Below, in pieces: positions 1-6,206 of a stretch of 17,154 nucleotides of DNA. The notes beneath the pieces were generated by a model, which saw nothing but the letters and a program-made list of their open reading frames with translations, did not search any database and was not told the origin of the DNA. Within the stretch, counting starts at the first letter, position 1. Each line of letters opens with the position of its first letter. This stretch comes from GCA-020348365 sp964347995 (lineage in GTDB: Archaea > Thermoproteota > Bathyarchaeia > Bathyarchaeales > Bathyarchaeaceae): contig CAYGBA010000032.1 of NCBI GenBank assembly GCA_964347995.1, positions 1 to 17,154 of the forward strand. Reading direction: 5' to 3'. The translations under genes and the position numbers were made by a program.

Positions 1-2
1 TG

Positions 3-80
3 GTGGCATTCATATCTCTTGAAGACTATCCCACGGCTTCCATTAAGCTTTTATTAAGACCAGAGCGGCTCCTTTCGTGA
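3..80 (+). CDS. C-terminal tail of an unidentified upstream gene (partial)
   Basis: One frame is open from the left edge to a TGA at 78-80 and encodes about 25 residues ending ...LLLRPERLLS. The alternating hydrophobic and charged pattern is protein-like. The stop lies 10 bases before the proposed nep1 start, and the nep1 ribosome-binding site overlaps this stop, as expected for two genes in one operon. The other two plus-strand frames close early (a TGA near 20 and a TAA near 57). Too little remains to identify a family, and a short chance frame cannot be excluded. Confidence 0.42.
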   Translation: MAFISLEDYPTASIKLLLRPERLLS

Positions 81-90
81 AGGTTTGCGC

Positions 91-798
91 TTGCTAACTC
101 TAATACTGGCCGAGGCGGCTCTCGAAACTGTTCCCAAAGCCTTATGGAGACATCGTGCAATAAGAAGCTACTCTAGAAAACGTAAGAAGCTTCCGCAATC
201 TCTTCTTCTCGATCGGTCCTACAATCACGCCGCGATGAAGAGACTTGAGGAGAATGAGAAGAGAGGACGACCGGACATCGTTCATTTTGCATTGCTAGAA
301 GCCTTAGACTCACCCCTAAACAGGGAACACCTTCTCCAAACATAAGTGCACACCATTAGCAACTATGTTATTACAGTCAATTCTGAAACTCGGCTGCCCA
401 AAAATTATGACCGATTCGTTGGGCTCATTGAGCAGCTGTTCGAGGTAGAGAGAGTCACGTCCACCGGACAGATATTGCTCAAGCTTGAGCCAAAGACTCT
501 GACGCAGCTTCTCCATGAAATCACCGCCACCCACATTGTTGCTTTCAGTAGAAGAGGTTCTCCTCACACCCTTGCAGAGGTCCTTTCAAGACTGTCAGCT
601 GAGAAAATGCCCGTTGTGATCATTGGGGCTTTTCCTCACGGTCACTTCACGGAAGCAACCAAAAGATTGGCAGACGAAATCATCTGTGTAGACCCGGAAA
701 TGCTTGAAGCTTGGACTCTGACTTCTAGGGTAATCTACGAGTACGAACGCGCAATTTCTTTGCCCACAAAAAGGCTTGAACAAGCAGATACTTGCTAG
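91..798 (+). pseudogene. nep1: Nep1/Emg1-type rRNA pseudouridine N1-methyltransferase gene, interrupted by an in-frame TAA
   Basis: Nep1 is a SPOUT (trefoil-knot) methyltransferase that N1-methylates the hypermodified pseudouridine of the small-subunit rRNA. The family is recognisable along the whole length: LTLILAEAALE at the start, LLLDRSYNHAAM, KRGRPDIVHFALLEAL, then VHTISNYVITVN, ETRLPKNYDRFVGL, IIGAFPHGHF and AWTLTSRVIYEYE near the end. The frame is broken only by a TAA at 343-345, between HLLQT and VHT. At this place family members have Tyr (LRVYVHT-like), so TAT or TAC to TAA is one base change. Both halves are in the same frame and look equally conserved. I chose TTG at 91 because an AAGGT-like site at 80-84 is well spaced for it; TTG at 85 would be too close. 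A sequencing error, a recent nonsense mutation, or restart at the GTG directly after the stop are all possible. TAA ends other genes here, so codon reassignment is unlikely. Confidence 0.85.
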
Positions 799-830
799 TG
801 TATAGTCGTAGGGTACCCGCATGGCAGAAG

Positions 831-922
831 TGGTGCGGCCGCCGGGATTTGAACCCGGGATTGCAGGCTTGGAAGGCTTACACCCAATGGGCTGTGTCCT
901 AACCAGACTAGACCACGGCCGC
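831..922 (-). tRNA. tRNA-Gly (anticodon UCC), intron-containing, with encoded CCA
   Basis: Read on the minus strand, the 7-bp acceptor stem is GCGGCCG (922-916) with CGGCCGC (841-835), followed by discriminator A (834) and an encoded CCA (833-831). The D arm spans 913-896. The T arm is CCGGG-TTCAAAT-CCCGG (858-842). The anticodon loop is CTTCCAA (875-869) with anticodon UCC at 873-871. The unspliced gene is 14 nt longer than a standard tRNA. Removing 891-878 gives a perfect anticodon stem CAGGC/GCCTG, so the excess is an intron rather than a variable arm. The gene lies just after nep1 on the opposite strand. Confidence 0.95.
878..891 (-). other. 14-nt tRNA intron at noncanonical position 29/30, with bulge-helix-bulge
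   Basis: The intron reads CCCATTGGGTGTAA on the minus strand and interrupts the 5' side of the anticodon stem between nucleotides 29 and 30. Folding by eye gives a canonical archaeal splice substrate. An outer AGG/CCT helix is followed by a central 4-bp helix of exon ACAC with intron GTGT. The two 3-nt bulges AG^C and AA^G have the cut after their second base, and a small CC-ATT-GG hairpin closes the intron. This is the substrate of the archaeal splicing endonuclease (EndA), which is not encoded in the window. Confidence 0.9.
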
Positions 923-970
923 ACATTGAATATTTACCGATATCATCCCCCTTCTGTGTGGGGATAGAAA

Positions 971-980
971 TTTTAAATAC
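971..980 (-). promoter_or_regulatory. TATA-like box, candidate promoter of tRNA-Gly
   Basis: The minus strand reads GTATTTAAAA here, 49 bases before the mature tRNA 5' end. With the usual TATA-to-start spacing of about 25 bases, transcription would begin near 950 and leave a short 5' leader for RNase P. The core TTTAAA is symmetric, so strand assignment rests only on the nearby tRNA. A 6-bp inverted repeat (ATCCCC 945-950, GGGGAT 960-965) lies between the box and the tRNA. Confidence 0.45.
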
Positions 981-1085
981 GTTTCGGGGTTCTGCTCCGT
1001 TTGGTAGAAATGATGATGCCTGTTTTTCCGATTTAGCACTCGTACGTACCTCAGCAATGAAATCTTCGATAGCCTTACTTCACAG

Positions 1086-1104
1086 TTTCGATAGTATGTC
1101 GAAA
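1086..1104. repeat. Small inverted repeat in the 925-1158 gap
   Basis: TTTCGA (1086-1091) and TCGAAA (1099-1104) flank a 7-base loop, 55 bases past the stop of the minus-strand permease at 1159. It could fold at the 3' end of that operon's mRNA, but there is no adjacent T-run on the minus strand, so a terminator role is weak. I see no gene in the rest of this 234-base gap. Confidence 0.25.
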
Positions 1105-1158
1105 TTTAGACTTCAGGGCTAAGTGAGGAATGTCCTCTAGATAATTAGCTTGTTACTC

Positions 1159-1821
1159 TTAAGCTTCAAACCCGGGTATCTTCACCCTTTCATATACTAG
1201 CTCTAGAATTTTTACAGATGAAAAAATCCAGATGAAATAGAGTAGCGCTGTAAAGGTGTACGTTTCGAAGGATCTGAACGTCCATGATGCGATCGACAGG
1301 GAGATGTTTGCGAGCTCGGGTATTCCGATCGCGATGGCAGCCGATGTGCTCTTGGACATGGACGCATACTCGTTAGTCCAGCCTGGTATCACTATTCGTA
1401 GAGCCTGAGGCAACACTACATGTCGGATGGATTTTAGCTTTGACATTCCCAAGGATCTGGCGGCCATCATCTGGTCTTCATAGACCGCGTCTATTGCTCC
1501 CTTTATGTAGCCCTTTTGGTATGCCCCGCTGTTTAGCGTGAAGGCCAGTAATGCTGCCAGAAGTCGGTCTATCCGTATACCAAGGAGGTTTTGAGGTATG
1601 AACCAGTAAAATAGAATGGCCTGTACTATGAGTGGGCTTCCTCGGAAGAATTCTACGTAAATGTTGATTAGTGCTGAGGCGATTTTCCCCCCATACACGT
1701 CTGCTAATGCTGCGAGGAGTCCTACTAGAAAGCCCAAGGCTAATGGCACAAGGGCGAGTATGAGTGAGTATTGCAGACCCCTAAGGAAAAAAGGCAGATA
1801 TTCCGGTATGAACTCATACAT
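1159..1821 (-). CDS. Polar amino-acid ABC transporter permease (HisM/GlnP family), second permease
   Basis: This 220-residue membrane subunit of an amino-acid importer has about five hydrophobic segments: residues near 10-35, 50-75, 85-105, 140-165 and 190-210. The EAA loop that docks onto the ATPase is visible as DQMMAARSLGMSKLKS followed by HVVLPQAL. Length and the N-terminal SLILALVPLALGF pattern fit the HisM/GlnP/GltK group. The ATG at 1821 lies 4 bases after the ATPase stop, with an AAGGT-like site inside the end of that gene, so this is the last gene of a four-gene operon. Its EAA loop is nearly identical to that of the other permease, so the two are paralogues likely forming a heterodimer. 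Substrate (His, Arg, Gln, Glu or other) cannot be told from the sequence. Confidence 0.9.
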   Translation of the reverse strand: MYEFIPEYLPFFLRGLQYSLILALVPLALGFLVGLLAALADVYGGKIASALINIYVEFFRGSPLIVQAILFYWFIPQNLLGIRIDRLLAALLAFTLNSGAYQKGYIKGAIDAVYEDQMMAARSLGMSKLKSIRHVVLPQALRIVIPGWTNEYASMSKSTSAAIAIGIPELANISLSIASWTFRSFETYTFTALLYFIWIFSSVKILELVYERVKIPGFEA

Positions 1822-1825
1822 TCGC

Positions 1826-2569
1826 TTAACCTTTGCCTATGAGTCTGGCCAGGAACCTTCTTGCCCTGTCGGTTGAAGGATTTGTGAAAAAATGCTCAGG
1901 TGTACCTTGTTCAATTATTCTTCCCTCATCTTGGAATATCATCTCGTCAGCCGCTTCACGGGCAAAGTGCATCTCGTGAGTAGCTATCAGCATGGTTCTT
2001 CCCTCTTTCGCCAGATCCTTCATTGCATCCAGAACTTCTCCCTTCAGCTCCGGGTCAAGGGATGAAGTCGGCTCATCAAATAATATGATCTCAGGATCCA
2101 TCGCTAGGGCTCTAGCGATTCCAACTCTCTGTTGCTGACCTCCAGATAGTTCGGCGGGATAGTGGTCGACCCATCTTTCCATCCGCACTTCTCTCAGGGC
2201 TTTCATGGCTCTCTCCTCAGCTTCCTTCTTGGGCAAGCCTAGAACACGTCTGAGTCCAAGAGTCACATTTCCGAAGGCACGTAGATGGTGAAACAGTAAG
2301 ATATTCTGAAACACAAACCCTATTTTGGCTCTTGCCTTGTCGATATCTGCATCAGGGCTGGTTAGTTCTTCTCCCCTCAGGAAGACCTTTCCTTTAGTTG
2401 GTTTGGTTAGCATAGCTAAACATCTGAGGAGGGTGCTCTTTCCGGAGCCGCTAGGACCGAACAAGACCTTTATTTCACCCCCCCTAACTTGAAGGGAGAC
2501 GTCTCTTAGGGCTATAACATCCTTGTACTCCATCCATACATTCTCAGCTTCGGTGACAACGTCCGCCAT
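1826..2569 (-). CDS. Polar amino-acid ABC transporter ATP-binding protein (GlnQ/HisP family)
   Basis: This 247-residue cytoplasmic ATPase would power the importer formed with the two flanking permeases. All nucleotide-binding motifs are intact: Walker A GPSGSGKST (38-46), Q-loop Gln88 in FVFQN, signature LSGGQQQR (141-148), Walker B IILFDE (161-166), D-loop SSLD and switch His198 in ATHEM. The sequence FDEPTSSLDPEL and the C-terminal GRIIEQGTPEHFF pattern are typical of amino-acid importers rather than sugar importers. The ATG at 2569 starts 9 bases after the upstream permease stop, with only a weak GGCG-like ribosome site. The stop is 4 bases from the next start, so translation is probably coupled. 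A sugar-type ATPase in the same window (10222-11307) is clearly different and serves another transporter. Confidence 0.95.
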   Translation of the reverse strand: MADVVTEAENVWMEYKDVIALRDVSLQVRGGEIKVLFGPSGSGKSTLLRCLAMLTKPTKGKVFLRGEELTSPDADIDKARAKIGFVFQNILLFHHLRAFGNVTLGLRRVLGLPKKEAEERAMKALREVRMERWVDHYPAELSGGQQQRVGIARALAMDPEIILFDEPTSSLDPELKGEVLDAMKDLAKEGRTMLIATHEMHFAREAADEMIFQDEGRIIEQGTPEHFFTNPSTDRARRFLARLIGKG

Positions 2570-2578
2570 TTTTTTCGC

Positions 2579-3250
2579 CTATATCCCCAACTTTTTCTTC
2601 TTTCTGCTTCCCCACCGATCAAGATATGTTGCCAAGGGGAAGGTAAGCGCGATGTAAATAAGGGCGGCGGGAATGTAAGCGAAGTAGGGCAGTTCCCAAT
2701 GCTTGGTGAGAGCATAAGCTCTTAGTATGTCCGCTCGCGTTATTACATCCAATAATCCTCCACCGAGAAAAAAAGCGTATGCTGAGTCCTTTACTATGAG
2801 CGCATATTCACTGCCTAACCCTGCAGAGGCTATGATGAACATCTGGGGCAACACGACGTGCTGGAAGGCCCTGAGCTTCGACATTCCCAGGGACCTTGCG
2901 GCTATCATCTGATCCTCGCCTACACCTCTCATTGCTCCCTTGAATATCTGAGATTGATAGGCACCGCTTCTTATTCCCAGAGCGAGGGCGGCTGAAACAA
3001 ATGGGTCTCTGAGAAGGGGGATGCGGACTCCTATGCCGAAATAGAAGAGGAGCATCAAAATTAAGATCGGGACTCCTCTGAGTAGCTTTTCGTATCCTTC
3101 AACTATTAATTCCCAGAGTCTTCCTCCAAACGCCCGAAGCAGCATCATAGGGATACCGGTTGCAGTTCCTAGGAGGAAGGCCAAAACTGATATTGAAAGT
3201 GTTGCTTGCACTCCCTCTAGCAGGAAGATTAGTTGCTCAAGAGCATTCAA
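2579..3250 (-). CDS. Polar amino-acid ABC transporter permease (HisM/GlnP family), first permease
   Basis: This 223-residue integral membrane subunit has hydrophobic stretches near residues 8-35, 50-75, 85-100, 135-165 and 180-205. The EAA coupling loop reads DQMIAARSLGMSKLRA followed by HVVLPQMF. It closely parallels the permease at 1159-1821 and should be its partner. The proposed start is TTG at 3250; a nearby GTG and ATG are in other frames. An AT-rich stretch 31-39 bases upstream could be a TATA box giving it a second promoter inside the operon. It ends RKKKKLGI, a basic tail likely on the cytoplasmic side. Confidence 0.9.
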   Translation of the reverse strand: MNALEQLIFLLEGVQATLSISVLAFLLGTATGIPMMLLRAFGGRLWELIVEGYEKLLRGVPILILMLLFYFGIGVRIPLLRDPFVSAALALGIRSGAYQSQIFKGAMRGVGEDQMIAARSLGMSKLRAFQHVVLPQMFIIASAGLGSEYALIVKDSAYAFFLGGGLLDVITRADILRAYALTKHWELPYFAYIPAALIYIALTFPLATYLDRWGSRKKKKLGI

Positions 3251-3280
3251 ATCTATTCACGTACTTGTAATTCTTGCCGT

Positions 3281-3289
3281 AATTAAAAT
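3281..3289 (-). promoter_or_regulatory. Possible internal TATA-like box before the first permease
   Basis: The minus strand reads ATTTTAATT in the 127-base gap between the binding-protein gene and the permease gene, giving a predicted start near 3259. On the same strand a T5 run (rc of 3328-3332) further upstream could partly terminate the binding-protein transcript. That would allow higher expression of the binding protein than of the membrane parts. The evidence is composition and spacing only. Confidence 0.3.
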
Positions 3290-3377
3290 GATAAGCTTTA
3301 CTTCAGTTCAAGACCCTTGAATTGAACAAAAAGAGGGAGAGTGTACTGTTGGTTTCTCTTCCTTGCCTCGGTGGTGT

Positions 3378-4256
3378 CTACTTGTATCTCATTCCGTATT
3401 CAGTTACTTTGTCGTCTATCCAGCCTTCGGAGTGGAGTTCCGATATGATACCGCTTATCTTCTCAACGAGCAGATCAGAGCCCTTATGAGCCATGAATCC
3501 TACTGGCCAATATGGCCTTGAGAAGATTATCTGCATTGCAATTGGGGGGTCTTGTGAAGCATAGTCTTCTATCCAGAAATATGATACAGGGGTTTCCGCG
3601 TAGACAGTGTCTACTCCTCCCAATACCATGTCATCCATCGCCGCCCAATAGTCTACATAAGCTATGGTATCCACCCCCGCCGCGATCAGTTCTTCTTCTT
3701 GTGTTGTCCCGCCTTCTATTCCGCAGCTTAAGCCATAGTCTACCAGCTCTGCGACGCTCTCCAACCCTTCAGCGGGAATCCCCGCGGTTGCGACTGTTGC
3801 ATTCAGCGCCAAGATCTGAGCATCTGTGATAGAGTGTGGGGTAGTAAATTGCACTTCTTCCAATCTATCTGGGGTGATGCTGAACCCGCTTACCCCCAAG
3901 TCTGCCGTTCTAGCCACAATGGCTTCCTTGATAGATCCGAAAGGTGTCGACACCCAGTCCACAGTTATAGTCACATTTTCTTCCTCACTGAGACGGCTCA
4001 TGACCTCCTCCATTATGTCAACCTCAAAGCCCACGAACTCCTCGGTCACTGGGTCCAGGGATTCGAAAGGAGGCCAGTCAGGCGAGCTTGCAACCAGAAT
4101 CGTTCCCCTCTCTACAATGCCATCCCAAGTGATACCAATCTCTCTTCCTCTCTCGTATCCAAGATAGTCTCCGACAAAGTATCCCGCAACAACTCCCACG
4201 ACCAGAGCAACTAGAATTCCACCCACAACAGTGGCTTTTTCCACCAATCTATTCAC
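3378..4256 (-). CDS. Polar amino-acid ABC transporter substrate-binding protein (family 3)
   Basis: This 292-residue extracellular receptor would deliver an amino acid to the permeases encoded just downstream. The N-terminus has a hydrophobic anchor (about residues 8-29) with no lipobox Cys, so it is probably held by an uncleaved membrane segment, as in many archaea. Family 3 features follow: SSPDWPPFESLDP, then VGFEVDIMEEV, the ligand-contact region TADLGVSGFSITPDR, and a second lobe with CGIEGGTTQEEEL. GTG at 4256 is chosen as start because a TATA box lies about 30 bases upstream, leaving almost no leader. It is the first gene of the operon, as is common for the most abundant component. The exact ligand is unknown. 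Confidence 0.92.
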   Translation of the reverse strand: MNRLVEKATVVGGILVALVVGVVAGYFVGDYLGYERGREIGITWDGIVERGTILVASSPDWPPFESLDPVTEEFVGFEVDIMEEVMSRLSEEENVTITVDWVSTPFGSIKEAIVARTADLGVSGFSITPDRLEEVQFTTPHSITDAQILALNATVATAGIPAEGLESVAELVDYGLSCGIEGGTTQEEELIAAGVDTIAYVDYWAAMDDMVLGGVDTVYAETPVSYFWIEDYASQDPPIAMQIIFSRPYWPVGFMAHKGSDLLVEKISGIISELHSEGWIDDKVTEYGMRYK

Positions 4257-4280
4257 CAGCGGTCTTCTATGGTCTTATGT

Positions 4281-4290
4281 CCATATATAA
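4281..4290 (-). promoter_or_regulatory. TATA box of the amino-acid importer operon
   Basis: The minus strand reads TTATATATGG, centred about 30 bases before the GTG start at 4256. The predicted transcript would start around 4260, giving a leaderless or nearly leaderless mRNA. No ribosome-binding site is visible before the GTG, which agrees. Confidence 0.6.
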
Positions 4291-4506
4291 CTTTTATCAA
4301 GCATGCAGATGACAGAGTCAAATCCTCGCAAAATCCAACTCGATGAGGGCATCATGCTCCCAGAAGCCGGAGAATAGTAATACCTGCATGGAGCAACGAA
4401 TCGGCTCTCTAGCCAAAAGGCGTGCCTCATATTAAGCGGTGGATTGAGCACGCGTATAGACTGCGTCTCTTACGAACCATGAACCAGCACCCTTTTGGAC
4501 TACGAA
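4291..4506. other. Intergenic stretch without a supported gene
   Basis: This is the left part of the 547-base gap between the amino-acid and sugar loci. Short open frames exist on both strands, for example 4422-4610 on the plus strand. They have neither a promoter nor a ribosome site nor family-like sequence. No RNA gene or strong repeat was seen. Confidence 0.5.
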
Positions 4507-4685
4507 CTATCCGAAAAAGACTTTTGCCACTTCATAAAGTTCTCGATCAACCGTCTTACGCTTGTTTATCACATCTAGAAGCCGAACTGAAGCTATTTCG
4601 TTGCCTTTGAAGTTAACCCTTAGCCCGAATCTGCCTTGTTTTGGAAGATCTATTGCAACTATTCCCTATCTTTTCGACCGATCAC
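4507..4685 (-). pseudogene. Small unidentified protein gene with an apparent one-base frameshift
   Basis: The main minus-strand frame (4665-4510, stop TAG 4509-4507) encodes about 52 residues with convincing protein character, including IVAIDLPKQGRFGLRV, NEIASVRLLDVI and ELYEVAKVFFG. It has no start codon of its own: a TAG precedes it at 4668-4666. The overlapping frame from GTG at 4685 encodes VIGRKDRE and meets a TAG at 4661-4659. Adding one base near 4662-4664 would join them smoothly as GRKDRE-IVAIDLPKQ. A TATA-like box lies 26-35 bases before the GTG, as for intact genes in the window. I do not recognise the family. It may be a decayed gene, a sequencing error, or a chance frame. Confidence 0.42.
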
Positions 4686-4710
4686 CCTGGCGATTATGTT
4701 TCCAATTTCT

Positions 4711-4720
4711 AGGTTTTATA
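4711..4720 (-). promoter_or_regulatory. TATA-like box before the small frameshifted gene
   Basis: The minus strand reads TATAAAACCT, ending 26 bases before the GTG at 4685. This is the spacing seen for near-leaderless starts elsewhere here. It also lies close to, and diverges from, the plus-strand promoter at 4753. Confidence 0.4.
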
Positions 4721-4752
4721 CTCCTCCGCGGCGCGATCATGCAAACCATAAA

Positions 4753-4760
4753 TTATAAAT
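4753..4760 (+). promoter_or_regulatory. TATA box of the sugar-binding protein gene
   Basis: TTATAAAT is centred 48 bases before the ATG at 4804, so the transcript should start near 4783 with a leader of about 20 bases. Unlike most other promoters here, this leader carries a ribosome-binding site, AGGTGAG, ending 3 bases before the ATG. A TGCAAAC heptamer (4740-4746) sits directly upstream of the box. Confidence 0.6.
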
Positions 4761-4803
4761 AGATTAAGCAAGCTCTGAGTAACCAATCCATGAAGGTGAG
4801 AAT

Positions 4804-6147
4804 ATGTCTAATGTGAAGGCTGTGGGTATGATGGTGTGGGCGGCCATCATTGTAGTGATAATTGCTATTGCTGCTGTTGCGGCCTATTGGTATACTACTC
4901 TTCCAGCACCTGTGGAGAGAGTTATTACTATTGCGTGGACTGAAGGACCTGAATTCGACGTCATAGAAGCGCAATTATCTGATTTCGAAGACGACACGGG
5001 AATCGACGTAATTCTAGAAACCATTCCTCGAGACCAAATAGTGGTAAGACTTATGCTGGAAATGCTGTCTCCAGAACCCACAATCGACGGGACAGTGATG
5101 TACTCCATCGAATTGCCTACCCTTGCGGCAACTGGGAAACTTGTAGACTTGTATGAGTACAGAACTAAACAAGAGCTTTTGACTGACGGTTTCTATGAGG
5201 ACCAATTGGATGTCGTTGAAATCTACGGTAGACTACATTATCTCCCAGGCCTATGGAACGGCGCTCTAATCATTTACTACTACAAAGATTATTTCGCAAA
5301 TCAAACTTGGAAAGATGAATATGCAGCAATGTATCCTGGAGAAACCCTAAAAGTGCCAGAGACCCCTGAAGAATTACTCCAAGTTGCTGAGTTCTGGGAT
5401 CTAGTTGCAGATGGAGTAGCCAATGGCATAGGTCCTGACGGACTATACCCCATCCACTTGCAGGGCAAGATCGAAATGGGCGGAGCGCTTTATACCATCT
5501 TCCCACCGATGGTGGAAGATTTCGGCGGTGGATTCTACGATCCAGACACTGGACAGATATTGGCAGATAGCACAGAGACCATTGAGGCTTTGCAATACCT
5601 AATCGATTTGAGTCAATATGCACAACCGACTATGTTGGTAGATGGAACATTTGAGGGTGAGATTGCCATTCTACAAGGCAGATGTTTGATGGCTGATCAA
5701 TGGACGTATATAATCGGTATGATGGACGACCCTGAAGCCTCAGAGGTAGTTGGAAAAATGGGGATAGCGATGAGACCTTTCTCAGAACCGCCAGACATAA
5801 TGGGAATTGCGATACTAGACACGCCGAAGAGAGACTTGGTCTGGGAATTCGTTCAATGGGTCGCTAGCCCGGAAATCGGCGCAGATGTTGTTGCGGCAAC
5901 ACCTAAAGCTCCATTCCGAAGTCAGGTATTGGATGATCCACGAATTGGAAATGCAACTTGGCTTGATGTCGTTTGGGATAGCTTTGGCGGTGTAAAACAG
6001 ATAATCCCGCCAATTAGAGATCCGCGGTCAGTAGAGATCTACGATGCGATGATGAAACGTGTTCACCAAGCTCTAACAGGTGAATTGACAGCCCAAGAAG
6101 CGATGGAAGCGCTCGCCGACGACATAGAATATATAGTAGGCGCCTAG
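4804..6147 (+). CDS. Sugar ABC transporter substrate-binding protein (family 1)
   Basis: This 447-residue extracellular binding protein of the carbohydrate-uptake (CUT1) type is anchored by one hydrophobic segment (residues about 8-28) and has no lipobox Cys. The mature part opens with VITIAWTEGPEFDVIEAQLSDFE, cut here into VITIAWTEG and a helix ending in DFEDDTG, the usual first beta-alpha unit of family 1. Hinge and cleft elements include LPGLWNGALIIYYYKDYF, ETPEELLQVAEFWD and GEIAILQGRCLMADQWTY. The C-terminal LVWEFVQWVASPEIG is also typical. The ATG at 4804 follows an AGGTGAG site. It sits alone in its unit and converges on the permease genes. Sugar, polyol or oligosaccharide ligands are all possible. 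Confidence 0.92.
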   Translation: MSNVKAVGMMVWAAIIVVIIAIAAVAAYWYTTLPAPVERVITIAWTEGPEFDVIEAQLSDFEDDTGIDVILETIPRDQIVVRLMLEMLSPEPTIDGTVMYSIELPTLAATGKLVDLYEYRTKQELLTDGFYEDQLDVVEIYGRLHYLPGLWNGALIIYYYKDYFANQTWKDEYAAMYPGETLKVPETPEELLQVAEFWDLVADGVANGIGPDGLYPIHLQGKIEMGGALYTIFPPMVEDFGGGFYDPDTGQILADSTETIEALQYLIDLSQYAQPTMLVDGTFEGEIAILQGRCLMADQWTYIIGMMDDPEASEVVGKMGIAMRPFSEPPDIMGIAILDTPKRDLVWEFVQWVASPEIGADVVAATPKAPFRSQVLDDPRIGNATWLDVVWDSFGGVKQIIPPIRDPRSVEIYDAMMKRVHQALTGELTAQEAMEALADDIEYIVGA

Positions 6148-6148
6148 C

Positions 6149-6155
6149 AAAAAAA
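6149..6155 (-). terminator. Poly-T terminator of the malG-like gene
   Basis: On the minus strand a run of seven T lies 52 bases past the permease stop at 6207. Archaeal termination mainly needs such T-runs. It forms the left half of a convergent terminator pair. Confidence 0.5.
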
Positions 6156-6169
6156 CACTCCAACGCCCC

Positions 6170-6182
6170 TTTTTCTTTTTTT
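6170..6182 (+). terminator. Poly-T terminator of the sugar-binding protein gene
   Basis: TTTTTCTTTTTTT begins 22 bases after the TAG of the binding-protein gene, which is a strong archaeal termination signal. With the opposite run at 6149-6155 it insulates the two converging units. Confidence 0.65.
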
Positions 6183-6206
6183 CGACTGAGCTTGTCCTGC
6201 GGTATA

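Noticed and set aside
343..345. Recoding of the nep1 stop as pyrrolysine or another amino acid
   Set aside because: Pyrrolysine uses TAG, not TAA, and TAA serves as an ordinary stop for other genes in the window.
346..798. Second half of nep1 as an independent gene starting at GTG 346
   Set aside because: The sequence continues the Nep1 family exactly in frame and no ribosome-binding site fits the GTG, so an interrupted single gene explains it better. Restart at this GTG is kept only as a possibility.
834..922. Reading the tRNA as a Leu/Ser type with a long variable arm, or as tRNA-Pro (UGG)
   Set aside because: Neither gives a paired anticodon stem. Removing the 14-nt intron gives a perfect stem and a standard 75-nt tRNA-Gly.
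1008..1110. Possible C/D-box small RNA starting at ATGATGA (1010-1016)
   Set aside because: A C-box-like sequence is present, but no CTGA D-box or flanking terminal stem was found at a suitable distance.
3512..4214. Three open frames antisense to the amino-acid binding protein
   Set aside because: They are shadows of the strongly supported minus-strand gene, with no signals of their own.
4422..4610. Plus-strand open frame of 62 codons in the intergenic gap
   Set aside because: It lies partly antisense to the better-supported small minus-strand frame, lacks a ribosome site and TATA box, and its composition is not protein-like.
4790..4816. Eight-codon upstream frame (ATG 4790) overlapping the start of the sugar-binding protein gene
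   Set aside because: Its second and third codons are the ribosome-binding site of the real gene, and there is no sign of a regulatory peptide; probably coincidence.
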